Assembly: GCF_963674925.1 (NCBI RefSeq)
Contig: NZ_OY771649.1
Location: forward strand, 1,364,001-1,428,000
Direction: 5' to 3'
Origin: an uncultured Draconibacterium sp.
GTDB taxonomy: Bacteria > Bacteroidota > Bacteroidia > Bacteroidales > Prolixibacteraceae
Length of the DNA: 64,000 nt
Each line of letters begins with the position of its first letter. Within the stretch, counting starts at the first letter, position 1. The translations under genes and the position numbers were made by a program. Shown piece after piece: positions 16,002-25,817 of the stretch. A model generated the notes under the pieces. It was not told the DNA's origin. It ran no database searches and saw nothing but the letters and a program-made list of their open reading frames with translations.

Positions 16002-19000
16002 TTAATTGCAATTCCCTACATTCTGCTGAATAAACTCTGTCGGCGTCATTCCAAACTGAGCTTTAAAAGATTTTGTGAAATACGAATTGCTGTTAATTCC
16101 TACCCGATACAGTACTTCGGAAATAGAAACATCTTCGGAAATGAGAATTTTTGCCGCTTTTTTTAGTCGCAATCCACGAATAAATTCGCCCATTGATTGC
16201 CCGGTTAATGAACGTATTTTCTTATACAAATTGGTACGTCCAATGCTCATTTCCCGGCAAATATGGTTGATGGAAAAATCGTTATTATCAATATTCTCAT
16301 CTACCAGTTCCATAAAATGTTCCAGAAACTCTTTGTCTTTTTGGGTGCGTGCCAGTTCGCGACTTTCTGCAAAAACATTGGAGGCATATTTATCTTTCAG
16401 TTTCTGATGAGAATCAAGTAATTGCCTAATTTTTAAATCCATCAGTTTCAGACTAAACGGTTTGGGAAAATACAAATCGGCACCAGCTTCGGTTCCGGCA
16501 ATCTGGTCTTCAATCGATGATTTTGCAGTTAACAAAGCAATAGGAATGTGACTGGTTTGAATATCTTCTCGCAAAGTTTTAACCAACTCCAAACCATCCA
16601 TTTCTGGCATCATAATATCACTCACCACCAGGTTGATCGTTTTATTTTCCATTTTTGCCAAAGCATCTTTTCCGTTCTCCGCTTCAATAACTTTAAAGTC
16701 ATGGGCAAAATGTTCGTGTAATACATCCCGCAGTTCTTTGTTATCTTCAACCAAAAGTAATATGGGCATGGCATTTAATTCATCCAGAACGTGATTCGGC
16801 AAATCCGGGGTATTTTCAACATTATGAATTGCCACTTCTTCCAGTTCTATTTGCATAGCATCGGCCATTTCCAATAATTTTTCTTCCGCTTGTAAATGAT
16901 CATCGCCAATAGGTAAACCCACCAAAAATTCGGTTCCCACATTTCTCTGGCTACTTACAATAACATGACCATGATGCAGCAGAACCAGGTTTTTCAACAA
17001 GGCCAGGCCAATTCCCGTGCCAAGGTGTTTGGTTTTCGAAGTATTCATGTGGTAGAAGCGGTCGAAAATCTGACCAATAGACTTTTTAGAAATCCCAATG
17101 CCTGTATCAATTACCTGAATATAAATATAATTGTTGTTTGCATGGGCTTCACCAACTTCAATACTATGGTCATAAAACACCTGTAATCCTTTTCGTTCCT
17201 TCTGAAAAACGTTCATTTTTACCGAACCGCCTTCTTCTGTGTAATTAATAGCATTTGCAAGCAGATTGTACAAAATTGTCGACATTTTTTCGGGTTCGAA
17301 CCAAACTTCAGGAACAACCTCGCACGAATACGAATAATCAATTGAACTGTTTTGGCAAAGCGGCACAAATTGCTGATACACTTTTTCAGCAAATTCTTTT
17401 ATATCACCTTTTCCTGCATGTAGTTCCAATCGCCCCACTTCTGCCTTTCGGAAATCCATAAGTTCGCTAACCAATTTTAATAAACGATTGGCATTTTCCG
17501 ATATCAAATTCAACATTTTATTTTGTTCGTCAACTTGCAGCTTACCCATTTTCAGTTTCTCAATTGGAGTCTGAATTAAGGTTAGCGGTGTTTTAAACTC
17601 ATGCGATATATTCATAAAAAACTGTAGTTTCATTTGGTGCAACTCCTCCTTTTTCTGTTCTTCGGATTCAACCAATTTTAACTCGTTTCGTAATTTCATC
17701 CAACGGTTGGTATAATAGAATACGCCTCCCGACATGCTTACAAACAACACAAAATATGCGATGTATGCCCAAGCGCTAAACCACCACGGCGGACTAATAT
17801 GTATTTCCAATTCAATTGGATTTTCGCTCCACAAACCATCACCATTGGTGGCGTCGACCTTAAAAATGTAATTACCATATTTAAGGTTCGAATAATTAGC
17901 CACCGGATATTGCCCTGAAATAAAATTCCAATCGGAATCGTAATCTACCAGTTGGTATTTATAATGACACTTTTCAGGATTGGCGTAGTGCAATGACGCA
18001 AACGATAACGAAAACTCATTTTCTTTATAATTTAATTCTAATTCCTTTTTGTAGGCTAAACCTGATTCCAATAAAATACGCCCGTTCACTTCTTGCCCCG
18101 GTAAAATTTCGGTATTACGAATACGCAAGCCATTTAAAATAATGGTAGGTTTTATTTCATTACGCTTAATATCGCGAGGATCAAAATGGTTCATTCCTTT
18201 TATGCCTCCAAAGAACAAAATCCCATCATCATTTTTGTAAGCTGAACCAATTTTAAAACCATTGCTTTGCAGCCCGTCATTTACATCAAAATTCCAGAAC
18301 TCATTATTTTTGGAATTAAACATCGACAGGCCTTTCGAACCAATCCAGAGATTACCGTCATCATCGGTTAGTAACGATTCAATATCATTTGCAGGGGCAC
18401 CTTCTTCAACAGAAAAAGAATTGGCCTTATAATTACCGTTATGGTTTTCGTCCCAGCCGTCAAGCAAAACAAAACGATTTAGTCCACCTCCGAGAGTTCC
18501 TACCCAATATACAGTATCGTTTTCTTTTTGGATTGGCCAAACGTACTCGCTGCTTAAAGACAAATCGGTTTCGTTGCTGCGGTAGTAAATGATGTTATTC
18601 ACCCATCCATAATTTCCGAGCAACAATCGGTTTAATCCTTTTTTAGTACCGACTAACACCTCGTTTTTGGTCTTATCAACAAACACATAGTTCACCTGAT
18701 TAGAACTTAAATATAAACGATTCGTCTTGTTTTCATTAATCTCCAAAATTTTAATGGGTTTATTATTCTCAACTCTAAACTGAAACAAGCCTCCACGCCA
18801 AGTCCCCACCCAGAGGTTATCATAAGGATCAAAATCCATAGAATAGGCAGGATTCGATTGCCCAAAAATTCCGGGATAATTATAAATCCTGTTCGTTATC
18901 AAATCTATAATATCAAGCCCTTCGGTAGTTCCAATGTATACTTTATTTTTGTGATATTTTAACGACCTTACTCGCGTACTGGTAAGCGATTCGTTTTGTA

Positions 19001-20261
19001 TGTTGCCAATTTTAAGGGGCACACATTCTCCTGTTTCTGGATTGTAAAAATCAATTCCTTCACTTTGTCCAGCTACCCACACCCTGCCCAAATTATCCTG
19101 AGTAATTGCCCTCACAAAGGGGTCGGTAAGTGAATATCCCTTGCGGCTCGGGTCTTTCACCAGTAAATTGAATTGCTTTTGTTCTAAATCGAGGAATGAT
19201 ACTCCTCCGGCCCAAGTTGAAGCCCACAAACAGTTGGAGTGGTCGAGCAATAATTTCGATATATTATTTGAAGAAATGGAAAATGGGTTATACTGCGAAT
19301 GATTAAATATTTGCGACTGGGGACTTTGGCTTAAAGGTTCGTTAATAAAGAGCAACCCGGCGCTGGTTCCACACCAAAAATTATTTTCCCCGTCGACCAA
19401 AAAATCATTCAAACTTCGAAACTCATGCTCCCATTCCGTACCTATGAAAGCTTCATCAAGAGAGATGGTTTTTAACAAACTTCGTAAACGGTAATTGTTG
19501 TTTTCGAGTGAAAATACTTGTAAATAATTAGGCGTTACAAACCATAACTGGTTGTTATGAAACCGAAGATGATTTATTCTTGCCTGCACAAATCCTAAAG
19601 TCTGTTTGTTATTATTTGCAAATTCAAGAAATTCGATAGTATCATTCTTCGATAACAAAGTAGCTACCCCTGCACTGGTTCCTACCCATAATACATCTTT
19701 TTGGTCTGTTTCTAATGAAACTATCTCACAGGTTTTGAATGCCTCGGGAACATTTGTAAGGTCCGATATCTTCTGAACATCCAGCTCTTGCTTGCCCTCA
19801 TTTAAACGTGCTCGGTACAGACTCCCCTGGCTAACCAACCATACATCGTTTTTTAAACCAATAATTTTTGAAACCTGTTGAGGAGACGCATTAAAATTCA
19901 CCCCGGAATAACTCAAAGGAATGTGTTTTTCTTTTTCTAAGTCGAAGAGGTGCAAACCTCCTTCGCTTGCCACCCACAGTAATTTCCCTTTAGCGTACAA
20001 ATCAAGGATGCGATTATTGTAAACCTGGTTAGTTTTAGAGGTTGTGTTAAAAAACAACTTGGTTTGTTGACCATCAAATTGTTGTATTCCGGCGTTTGTG
20101 CCAATCCAAATTAAAGCCTTTGCATCTTCCGTTATGGCGGTTGCATCGGTATGCACAAGGCCTCGGTTAACGTCTAAATGGCGAAAGCGTTTATTGTTTT
20201 GGGCTGTACATAATACTTGGGTCAACAGTATAACTACACTAAAAATAATCCACCGCTTCAT
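16002..20261 (-). CDS. Hybrid two-component system regulator (sensor kinase / response regulator fusion)
   Basis: The product has 1419 aa. A signal peptide (about 1-20) precedes about 700 residues of two-component propeller repeats (WIGTNAGI, WVGTSAGV, WCGTSAGL, WVGTWRGG). Then come a Y_Y_Y domain (about 745-815), a membrane helix at about 829-851 and HisKA with HEFKTPL (His about 887). The ATPase domain has GTGIGLALLKNL. The receiver domain has the DIMMPEMDG block (Asp about 1215), and an AraC-type HTH ends the protein. Such proteins sense an oligosaccharide in the periplasm and activate nearby glycan-degradation genes. All phosphorelay residues are present. Confidence 0.95.
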   Translation of the reverse strand: MKRWIIFSVVILLTQVLCTAQNNKRFRHLDVNRGLVHTDATAITEDAKALIWIGTNAGIQQFDGQQTKLFFNTTSKTNQVYNNRILDLYAKGKLLWVASEGGLHLFDLEKEKHIPLSYSGVNFNASPQQVSKIIGLKNDVWLVSQGSLYRARLNEGKQELDVQKISDLTNVPEAFKTCEIVSLETDQKDVLWVGTSAGVATLLSKNDTIEFLEFANNNKQTLGFVQARINHLRFHNNQLWFVTPNYLQVFSLENNNYRLRSLLKTISLDEAFIGTEWEHEFRSLNDFLVDGENNFWCGTSAGLLFINEPLSQSPQSQIFNHSQYNPFSISSNNISKLLLDHSNCLWASTWAGGVSFLDLEQKQFNLLVKDPSRKGYSLTDPFVRAITQDNLGRVWVAGQSEGIDFYNPETGECVPLKIGNIQNESLTSTRVRSLKYHKNKVYIGTTEGLDIIDLITNRIYNYPGIFGQSNPAYSMDFDPYDNLWVGTWRGGLFQFRVENNKPIKILEINENKTNRLYLSSNQVNYVFVDKTKNEVLVGTKKGLNRLLLGNYGWVNNIIYYRSNETDLSLSSEYVWPIQKENDTVYWVGTLGGGLNRFVLLDGWDENHNGNYKANSFSVEEGAPANDIESLLTDDDGNLWIGSKGLSMFNSKNNEFWNFDVNDGLQSNGFKIGSAYKNDDGILFFGGIKGMNHFDPRDIKRNEIKPTIILNGLRIRNTEILPGQEVNGRILLESGLAYKKELELNYKENEFSLSFASLHYANPEKCHYKYQLVDYDSDWNFISGQYPVANYSNLKYGNYIFKVDATNGDGLWSENPIELEIHISPPWWFSAWAYIAYFVLFVSMSGGVFYYTNRWMKLRNELKLVESEEQKKEELHQMKLQFFMNISHEFKTPLTLIQTPIEKLKMGKLQVDEQNKMLNLISENANRLLKLVSELMDFRKAEVGRLELHAGKGDIKEFAEKVYQQFVPLCQNSSIDYSYSCEVVPEVWFEPEKMSTILYNLLANAINYTEEGGSVKMNVFQKERKGLQVFYDHSIEVGEAHANNNYIYIQVIDTGIGISKKSIGQIFDRFYHMNTSKTKHLGTGIGLALLKNLVLLHHGHVIVSSQRNVGTEFLVGLPIGDDHLQAEEKLLEMADAMQIELEEVAIHNVENTPDLPNHVLDELNAMPILLLVEDNKELRDVLHEHFAHDFKVIEAENGKDALAKMENKTINLVVSDIMMPEMDGLELVKTLREDIQTSHIPIALLTAKSSIEDQIAGTEAGADLYFPKPFSLKLMDLKIRQLLDSHQKLKDKYASNVFAESRELARTQKDKEFLEHFMELVDENIDNNDFSINHICREMSIGRTNLYKKIRSLTGQSMGEFIRGLRLKKAAKILISEDVSISEVLYRVGINSNSYFTKSFKAQFGMTPTEFIQQNVGNCN

Positions 20262-20365
20262 ACTCTTTCTCCTCTTAATTCTGCAAAAATATCTATATTA
20301 AATGTATATAATGCATAACTGCTTAAATTTCAACATAAGAATTTAGTTGATTTCTTGTTTATTAA

Positions 20366-21727
20366 CTAACTTCTTCTTCCTGTTAACTCTTTTGTAAATT
20401 TCTTAGGGATATACTTTCTTAACCGTTCTTTTACCTTCTTTAATTCCGGATCTTCTCCAATATTTTTGAGCTCGAAAGGGTCACACAAATGGTCATATAA
20501 TTCCTCACTTCCATCAGAATATCTGATGTATCGGTATCGTTTGTCGCGCACCGATGCAAAACCTTCGCCAAAGGTAGTAAGTGCGGGTTGCCAATCGAGT
20601 TCCACATTGTCCAACAAAAGTTTCAAACTTTTTCCGTCGGTTTTACTTTTTTGATCCAAACCACACAACTCTGCTAATGTTGGATACAAATCAACCGAAT
20701 TAACCGGGGCAAAACAATGTTTGCCATTTCCTCTTGCTTTTGGGACACGAACTGCCATAGGTGTTTTTGCTGCCTGTTCCCAAAGTGTATTCTTTTCCCA
20801 ATGGTTTTTCTCGCCGCAATGATATCCATTGTCCGACCAAAATACAACAATAGTATTATCAGCATATTTACTTTTATCCAGGGCATCAATAACGCGGCCA
20901 ATACTCCAGTCAGCAAAAGAAGTACATGCATAGTATGCACGAATAAGTTCTTTCCATTCCTCAGTATTTCCGGGATTAAAACGTCCGAATGGATCCAGCA
21001 ATTCTTTGGCAATTTCCGGAATATCTGAAAGATCGTTCTCATTGTACCCCTTTGGAAGTTCAACATCGTCAATGTTGTACATGTCATAAAATCGCTGGGG
21101 ACAGGTAAAAGGTGTATGAGGTCGCCACAAACCTAAAGCCAGAAAAAATGGTTTTTCATGATTTTGGTTTAGAAAATCAACGGCAGCATCCGCATTTTTC
21201 ACATCAGGAAAAATGGAATCAGGAAATGCCTGTATTCCCCAGAATTTACCTTTAATCTGATGCTCTTCATCCGGGAAAGGGCCAAAACCTCCGCCATAAA
21301 GAGGTCTGTTATCAAAGTTATTTTCGATGCGGCCCGGGGCAAGTTTAGCATGATACAACTTTCCGCGACCAAAAGTTTCGTAGCCATTTCGTTTAAACAT
21401 TTCAGAAAGCGTTTCCTGATTCTTAAGCTTTTCCGATTTGTTCCAAGGATCACAACCATTAAAATACGCACCGGTATTGTGCGGAAATAATCCACTAAAA
21501 ACAGCAGCTCGCGATGGTGTGCATACGGGTGATCCACAATTGGCATTCTCAAAAACCACAGCACTTTTTTTAAAATTATCAAGATACGGCATCTTAATTT
21601 GCGGAACAGTTTCGTAAAAACCGTAATCATTCATATCATCCGCAATAAGAAAAAGTACATTAGGTTTTTCCTGGGCTGATGCCACCATCACAAAGAATAA
21701 TAATATTGATAATATCCGTTGTTTCAT
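20366..21727 (-). CDS. S1-family sulfatase (iduronate-sulfatase-like)
   Basis: The product has 453 aa with a signal peptide ending near residue 18 (VASAQ). The formylglycine motif is CTPSR at Cys69 within GSPVCTPSRAAVFSG. Other blocks are LFLIADDMNDYG, GRGKLYH, LGLWRPHTPF and FWSDNGYHCGEKNHWEKN. The RPHTPF and HxGEKxHW blocks are typical of the iduronate-2-sulfatase-like branch of S1. It is periplasmic or secreted. Its start overlaps the stop of the upstream GH43-like gene (ATGA), so the two are translationally coupled and probably act on the same sulfated sugar. Confidence 0.93.
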   Translation of the reverse strand: MKQRILSILLFFVMVASAQEKPNVLFLIADDMNDYGFYETVPQIKMPYLDNFKKSAVVFENANCGSPVCTPSRAAVFSGLFPHNTGAYFNGCDPWNKSEKLKNQETLSEMFKRNGYETFGRGKLYHAKLAPGRIENNFDNRPLYGGGFGPFPDEEHQIKGKFWGIQAFPDSIFPDVKNADAAVDFLNQNHEKPFFLALGLWRPHTPFTCPQRFYDMYNIDDVELPKGYNENDLSDIPEIAKELLDPFGRFNPGNTEEWKELIRAYYACTSFADWSIGRVIDALDKSKYADNTIVVFWSDNGYHCGEKNHWEKNTLWEQAAKTPMAVRVPKARGNGKHCFAPVNSVDLYPTLAELCGLDQKSKTDGKSLKLLLDNVELDWQPALTTFGEGFASVRDKRYRYIRYSDGSEELYDHLCDPFELKNIGEDPELKKVKERLRKYIPKKFTKELTGRRS

Positions 21728-22743
21728 TTGTATTTACCCACTATTGTTATACCACTATTCAATTCTTCAACCTCATAAATTACTGCCTTTGACGGACTTG
21801 TATTGGGATAATGACAGGACAACATCAACTTTCCATCGAATGTTTTAAACAGCATTCCATGTCCGTGTCCACCGGTTAAAAGTGGTTCTTCAGGATGAAA
21901 CCAGGGTCCTGCCAGTTTTCCTGATTCAGAAACTGCATAGGAAAGAGAATACCCTTTTTCGCCAAAGCTGGAGGTAAGACAGATTATCTTTCCGGAAGGA
22001 AGTCGATATATAAAAGGACCGTCGGATACAAAACCGGGGATCGATTGTCCTTTGAATTTCTTACCCAATAAATCCATACGTTTTACCCAGGTTGCGTCGT
22101 TGACTTTAAAAATTGTTTGTGGCTTACCTGCAAATCCGGATAAATCAGTTTGAAGTTCAACCATTTCAAATGTTCCTTCGTTAATCTGAACCCATTCATG
22201 ACAGAAAATCATAAAAGGATTTCCATCCTCAAACCATAAGGTTCCATCCAGTGCCGACCAATTTTCGGGAGTGATTGGTTTTTCCGAACTAAGAGGATGA
22301 AAAGGTCCCATGGGACTATCGGCTACAAGTATTTGTGTTCCCCGCAACATTACCGGAGTTCCATCCAACCTTATCTCAATTGTATCTTTTGCATTGGTGA
22401 AAGTGGCAAACAGATAGTATTTATCGTTGTATCGATGCACTTCGGGAGCCCAAATTCCGTGATCGGGATCGGCCCAGAAACCTTCAGGATTTTCAAAAAC
22501 AATGAATGGGCCTTCCCAACTACTTACATCACTGCTCTTATAAACGCAAATCCCCTGCCTGCCATTGGGTCCTTTAAATTCACCACGGGTAGCACTGTAC
22601 AGGTAATAAGTCTCCTGTTCCTCAACTGAAAGAATATAAGGGTCGCGAATAGGTATATCACCAAGTTTCCACTCCCTGTCTTGCTGGCTCCACAAAATCT
22701 GGCTGAAGCACAAAAATAATAATAATACAAGAATCCCTTTCAT
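21724..22743 (-). CDS. GH43-like glycoside hydrolase
   Basis: The product has 339 aa with a signal peptide cut near residue 19 (LWSQ). A single five-bladed propeller follows. The first-blade aspartate is in PIRDPYILS, IWAPEVHRYNDKYYLFAT is the second conserved strand, and SALDGTLWFEDG contains the likely second aspartate. SDGPFIYRLPSGK occupies the place of the usual EGP motif. That Glu-to-Asp difference at the presumed general-acid position is worth noting. GH43-type enzymes remove arabinofuranose, xylose or galactose residues. The gene sits 3 bases after the double-propeller gene and overlaps the sulfatase, forming a three-gene unit. Confidence 0.82.
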   Translation of the reverse strand: MKGILVLLLFLCFSQILWSQQDREWKLGDIPIRDPYILSVEEQETYYLYSATRGEFKGPNGRQGICVYKSSDVSSWEGPFIVFENPEGFWADPDHGIWAPEVHRYNDKYYLFATFTNAKDTIEIRLDGTPVMLRGTQILVADSPMGPFHPLSSEKPITPENWSALDGTLWFEDGNPFMIFCHEWVQINEGTFEMVELQTDLSGFAGKPQTIFKVNDATWVKRMDLLGKKFKGQSIPGFVSDGPFIYRLPSGKIICLTSSFGEKGYSLSYAVSESGKLAGPWFHPEEPLLTGGHGHGMLFKTFDGKLMLSCHYPNTSPSKAVIYEVEELNSGITIVGKYK

Positions 22744-22746
22744 TAT

Positions 22747-24612
22747 TTAATATCCGACCTTTGTGTCTTTGATGATAAAGTTAAAATCCTCATCAAAATC
22801 AACTTCAATAATACCAAGCTGCTGATGAACCGGACAGTGCGAATCGCTGCCAAAAACCGTGCAATACAACTTATTGTCAGTTCCCTGAAATAAGGTGGCA
22901 TGTCCTGCATGTCCCGCTGCAAAACGACGCTCAGAATAGGGTCCTTCGACATTATCGGAAATAGCGTACATTAAATCGTAAGTGCCATTATGATCACCAC
23001 TATGGTCAGAAGCCGTGAGAATGTATTTCCCTTTATATTTAATCAAACAACAGCCTTCGTATCCCATTTTTTCCCAACCTCCGGCTAAAATTGTTATCGG
23101 TTCTTCGGCAAATCCACTCATATCCTTTTTCATTTTTACCATTTGTCCGCCTCCCCATAAATAATACACTTCACCATCTTCATCCTGAAACAGAAATCCG
23201 TCGATGCCATCACTAACCGGGCCTCCAACGGGGTCAATATAAGGTCCTTCAGGCAGGCCGGTTGAACTTTTTATCAAAGAAGTTACTCGTGGTGTCAAAC
23301 TGTGGCTGAAACAAATCCAGTAAGTTCCGTTGATGTAGGCAATTTCCGGAGCCCATAACATTTCTTTCCGATCCGGCTCGTCGCGTTTTCGATTAGTTTG
23401 CCAGGTGGCGTTTTTATCCCAGTTCCAAATATAACCCAAGGCATCCCAGTTTTCGAGATCGGTTGAACGCCACATTTTCAAACCACCAAACGGAGGTTGT
23501 GAAGGTTGACCTAATGTTGAAACCAAATAATAAGCACCGTCATGTCCGACACAAATGCTTGGATCACGCATAAAAATATCTTTCACCGATTTTACAGGAT
23601 GCATGCTGCCAATTACTCCTTTCTCCAGAATAACTTTCGGCGAGGGTTTTAACCGGTATCGTGTTCCTTGCACCAGAGGAATTAATCCTGTTGAGCCTGT
23701 GAACATGGCATAAGGATCATCTGAATTACCCGCAAAGGTACTCCACCAGTTACCTTCTCTGTCTTTAAAAATAGAAGAGTGTGCCGCATGTGGCACGACA
23801 AACTCACGACGGTGGTATGGACCATAGATATCTCCATCAGAAACAGAGAGGAACTGATCATCGCACCAGGTTCCCATTCTATGTTGCAGATCGCTGGCTA
23901 CCAAACAATATTTACCATTCAGCTTTATTATATGCGCCCCGGCTGTTCCCACTTTATCCAATACAGGATATTCGCCCCAACCTTTTGACGGAAAGATTTC
24001 AGGAATAATAGCTTTCGGTCTTTCATCCAGTGCTTTCAAATCATCAGATAAACGTGCAATATACCCCCCGTTCCAGGTGAGATAAACATTTCCATCTTCA
24101 TCTTCAAAAAGCGAAGGATCATAGCCCCAGGGTAATAATTTCGACCAATCTTCGTATGGCCCTTCTGCATCTCCTGTTTTGCTTTTTAAAACCCCAATGG
24201 ATTGGTAAACTGTTGAATAAACCAGGTAATATTCACCTTTTATAAAATGTAGTTCTGCACCACGACATCCTGATCTGCGTTTTGAGTGATTCGTTCCATA
24301 AACCGGCTCTCCCCTTTTCTGCCAGGTAATTTCAGAAACATCAAAAACTTTTCCCAACTCCTGCCAATTATTTAAATCTTTCGATTTCCAAAGGTAAATA
24401 CCATCGTTTTCAAAATCCTTTTTAGGATCGCCAACGGTTCCGGTTAAATAATTCCAGCCATCGGGTGCAACACAAACATGCGGGTGAGACAAACCTTTTA
24501 CCACTGGTTTTATGGGTTGGGCATCGTAATCGGGCTGAACCAGAAATTGTGCACTCGCGGTTAAAGTTACTCCTAAACCAAGAATAAAAATAAAGAGCAG
24601 TTTAAGTTTCAT
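22747..24612 (-). CDS. Double-propeller GH43-like protein
   Basis: The product has 621 aa with a signal peptide ending at about residue 21 (TASAQ). Two complete GH43-like propellers follow. The first spans about 35-320 (SHPHVCVAPDGWNYLTGT, GAELHFIKGEYYLVYST, GYDPSLFEDEDG). The second spans about 345-610 (MRDPSICVGHDGAYYLVST, WAPEIAYINGTYWICFSH, DGIDGFLFQDEDGEVYYLWGG). The second has the canonical RDP aspartate; the first has SHPH at that point and may be non-catalytic or binding only. The length is twice the minimal family unit. It is the first gene of the unit with the next GH43-like gene and a sulfatase. Confidence 0.82.
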   Translation of the reverse strand: MKLKLLFIFILGLGVTLTASAQFLVQPDYDAQPIKPVVKGLSHPHVCVAPDGWNYLTGTVGDPKKDFENDGIYLWKSKDLNNWQELGKVFDVSEITWQKRGEPVYGTNHSKRRSGCRGAELHFIKGEYYLVYSTVYQSIGVLKSKTGDAEGPYEDWSKLLPWGYDPSLFEDEDGNVYLTWNGGYIARLSDDLKALDERPKAIIPEIFPSKGWGEYPVLDKVGTAGAHIIKLNGKYCLVASDLQHRMGTWCDDQFLSVSDGDIYGPYHRREFVVPHAAHSSIFKDREGNWWSTFAGNSDDPYAMFTGSTGLIPLVQGTRYRLKPSPKVILEKGVIGSMHPVKSVKDIFMRDPSICVGHDGAYYLVSTLGQPSQPPFGGLKMWRSTDLENWDALGYIWNWDKNATWQTNRKRDEPDRKEMLWAPEIAYINGTYWICFSHSLTPRVTSLIKSSTGLPEGPYIDPVGGPVSDGIDGFLFQDEDGEVYYLWGGGQMVKMKKDMSGFAEEPITILAGGWEKMGYEGCCLIKYKGKYILTASDHSGDHNGTYDLMYAISDNVEGPYSERRFAAGHAGHATLFQGTDNKLYCTVFGSDSHCPVHQQLGIIEVDFDEDFNFIIKDTKVGY

Positions 24613-25011
24613 AGTGATAAGTTCGAATAGTTATTTCTTTGGAAGCAAACCTATTCTTTTAGTGTCATTTGTACTTTCCTGAGAGTACGCAAGTTTAACA
24701 CTATTGTACAGTGCACAAAAAAGAGGGACAGCCATTTCACTACCCCTCAGTGCTTTATACTTCTTGTATCGATAACCAACGCTTATACAAAAGTACTACC
24801 ACATGTTTATTTTTATCCAGTGGAGCACCACGATTATCATCCTATTTTAATGGCCTTTGTTATCGTCAGTGTCGTTTAGTCTGGCTGACGAAGTTTTATT
24901 ATGCTAGCACCCCGTTCTTACCTGTACAAAATTTGTTCATCCAATTGGAAATACTGAGTTACGAAAGTGTTCTATTCGTTAAACAGCCTTTTCCACGCTT
25001 TATCAAAATGA
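24613..25011. other. Intergenic region upstream of the double-propeller gene
   Basis: No credible gene was seen on either strand. It should contain the promoter of the 24.6-20.4 kb unit. A -7-like TAGGTTTG (complement of 24646-24653) lies 34 bases before the start, but no good -33 partner is visible. An imperfect palindrome TTGTACAGTGCACAA is at 24704-24718, resembling the TTGTACAA core found at 38.6 kb. Confidence 0.45.
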
Positions 25012-25779
25012 TTATTTTGAAACCGGATTTTCTGTCACCACCGGGTAGGATTCAGGCAATTTGCCTAAAGCGATTTTAACATCAGGGCCAATGCCCTGTG
25101 GTATGAATTCTTTTTCATTGGTAAGCAAAAAGCGATCGAATTCAAAACCATCTTCGCGCATGCTAAAGGTTATCTCGTGTACCCCGGCTTTTTCAATATC
25201 AAGATAAATCAGGTAAGGTTCGCCGCAATGAACCTCTGCTGTGCGTTGTTTGCTTTCCCAGCGCCAGCTGTGTTTTCCTTCGCACCATTGCATGCGCTGC
25301 CCTGTTTCAGGCCAGGCACCGTCAATACCCACATGTAAGCCATTATCTTCGGCACCGGCACTATAGGCACGGGCCCAAACATAATACCTACCCGGCGTAT
25401 TAATTTTCACTTTATAATGAAGCACTCCCATCATTCCAGCGTTGTTGCTGAAATTTTCTCCGGCAATAAGTTTGTCGTCATGTGTTACACGAGTATCCGG
25501 TAATATTTCAAGATAAGCATTGTTCCCGGCATCCTTGCAATGTGGACCATCTTCATCTCGCCCAACTTTTGCCTGTTCATTTTTTGAAGTTCGGTACCAT
25601 TGTCGAATGTCATTTTTCGATTGTTTGAAGAAATATTCGGCTTCAACAGCAACCATTCCGTCATTTTCTTCAAAAACAACATCATCCCTAACAATGGCAT
25701 TGGTATAGTCCTGCGCAAAAAGTTCGCTTGCGCCTATACATAAAATCAAGGCCAAAAAGAAATGTTTACCCCTTTTCAT
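25012..25779 (-). CDS. Secreted carbohydrate-binding-like protein (GH115 C-terminal-domain type)
   Basis: The product has 255 aa with a signal peptide ending near residue 22 (SELFAQ). The remainder is beta-rich: MVAVEAEYFF, a central LHYKVKINTPGRYYVWARAY, then LHVGIDGAWP and HEITFSMREDGFEFDRFLLT. This pattern resembles the C-terminal carbohydrate-binding-like domain of GH115 enzymes and related CBM modules, here standing alone. There is no obvious catalytic motif. It is the last gene of the ketose operon, 38 bases after a TIM-barrel isomerase, and may bind the released glycan or the SusD-type machinery. Confidence 0.6.
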   Translation of the reverse strand: MKRGKHFFLALILCIGASELFAQDYTNAIVRDDVVFEENDGMVAVEAEYFFKQSKNDIRQWYRTSKNEQAKVGRDEDGPHCKDAGNNAYLEILPDTRVTHDDKLIAGENFSNNAGMMGVLHYKVKINTPGRYYVWARAYSAGAEDNGLHVGIDGAWPETGQRMQWCEGKHSWRWESKQRTAEVHCGEPYLIYLDIEKAGVHEITFSMREDGFEFDRFLLTNEKEFIPQGIGPDVKIALGKLPESYPVVTENPVSK

Positions 25780-25817
25780 ATTGGTTTGTTTTTTTGTTAT
25801 TTATTGCTTGTTTGTTA

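Noticed and set aside
20284..20291. TAnnTTTG-like -7 box upstream of the first hybrid regulator
   Set aside because: The box fits, but no TTG -33 element lies at the right distance, so it is not annotated as a promoter.
24711..25079. 122-codon plus-strand frame upstream of the double-propeller gene
   Set aside because: Composition is not protein-like, it opposes all neighbouring genes and its end runs antisense into the CBM-like gene.
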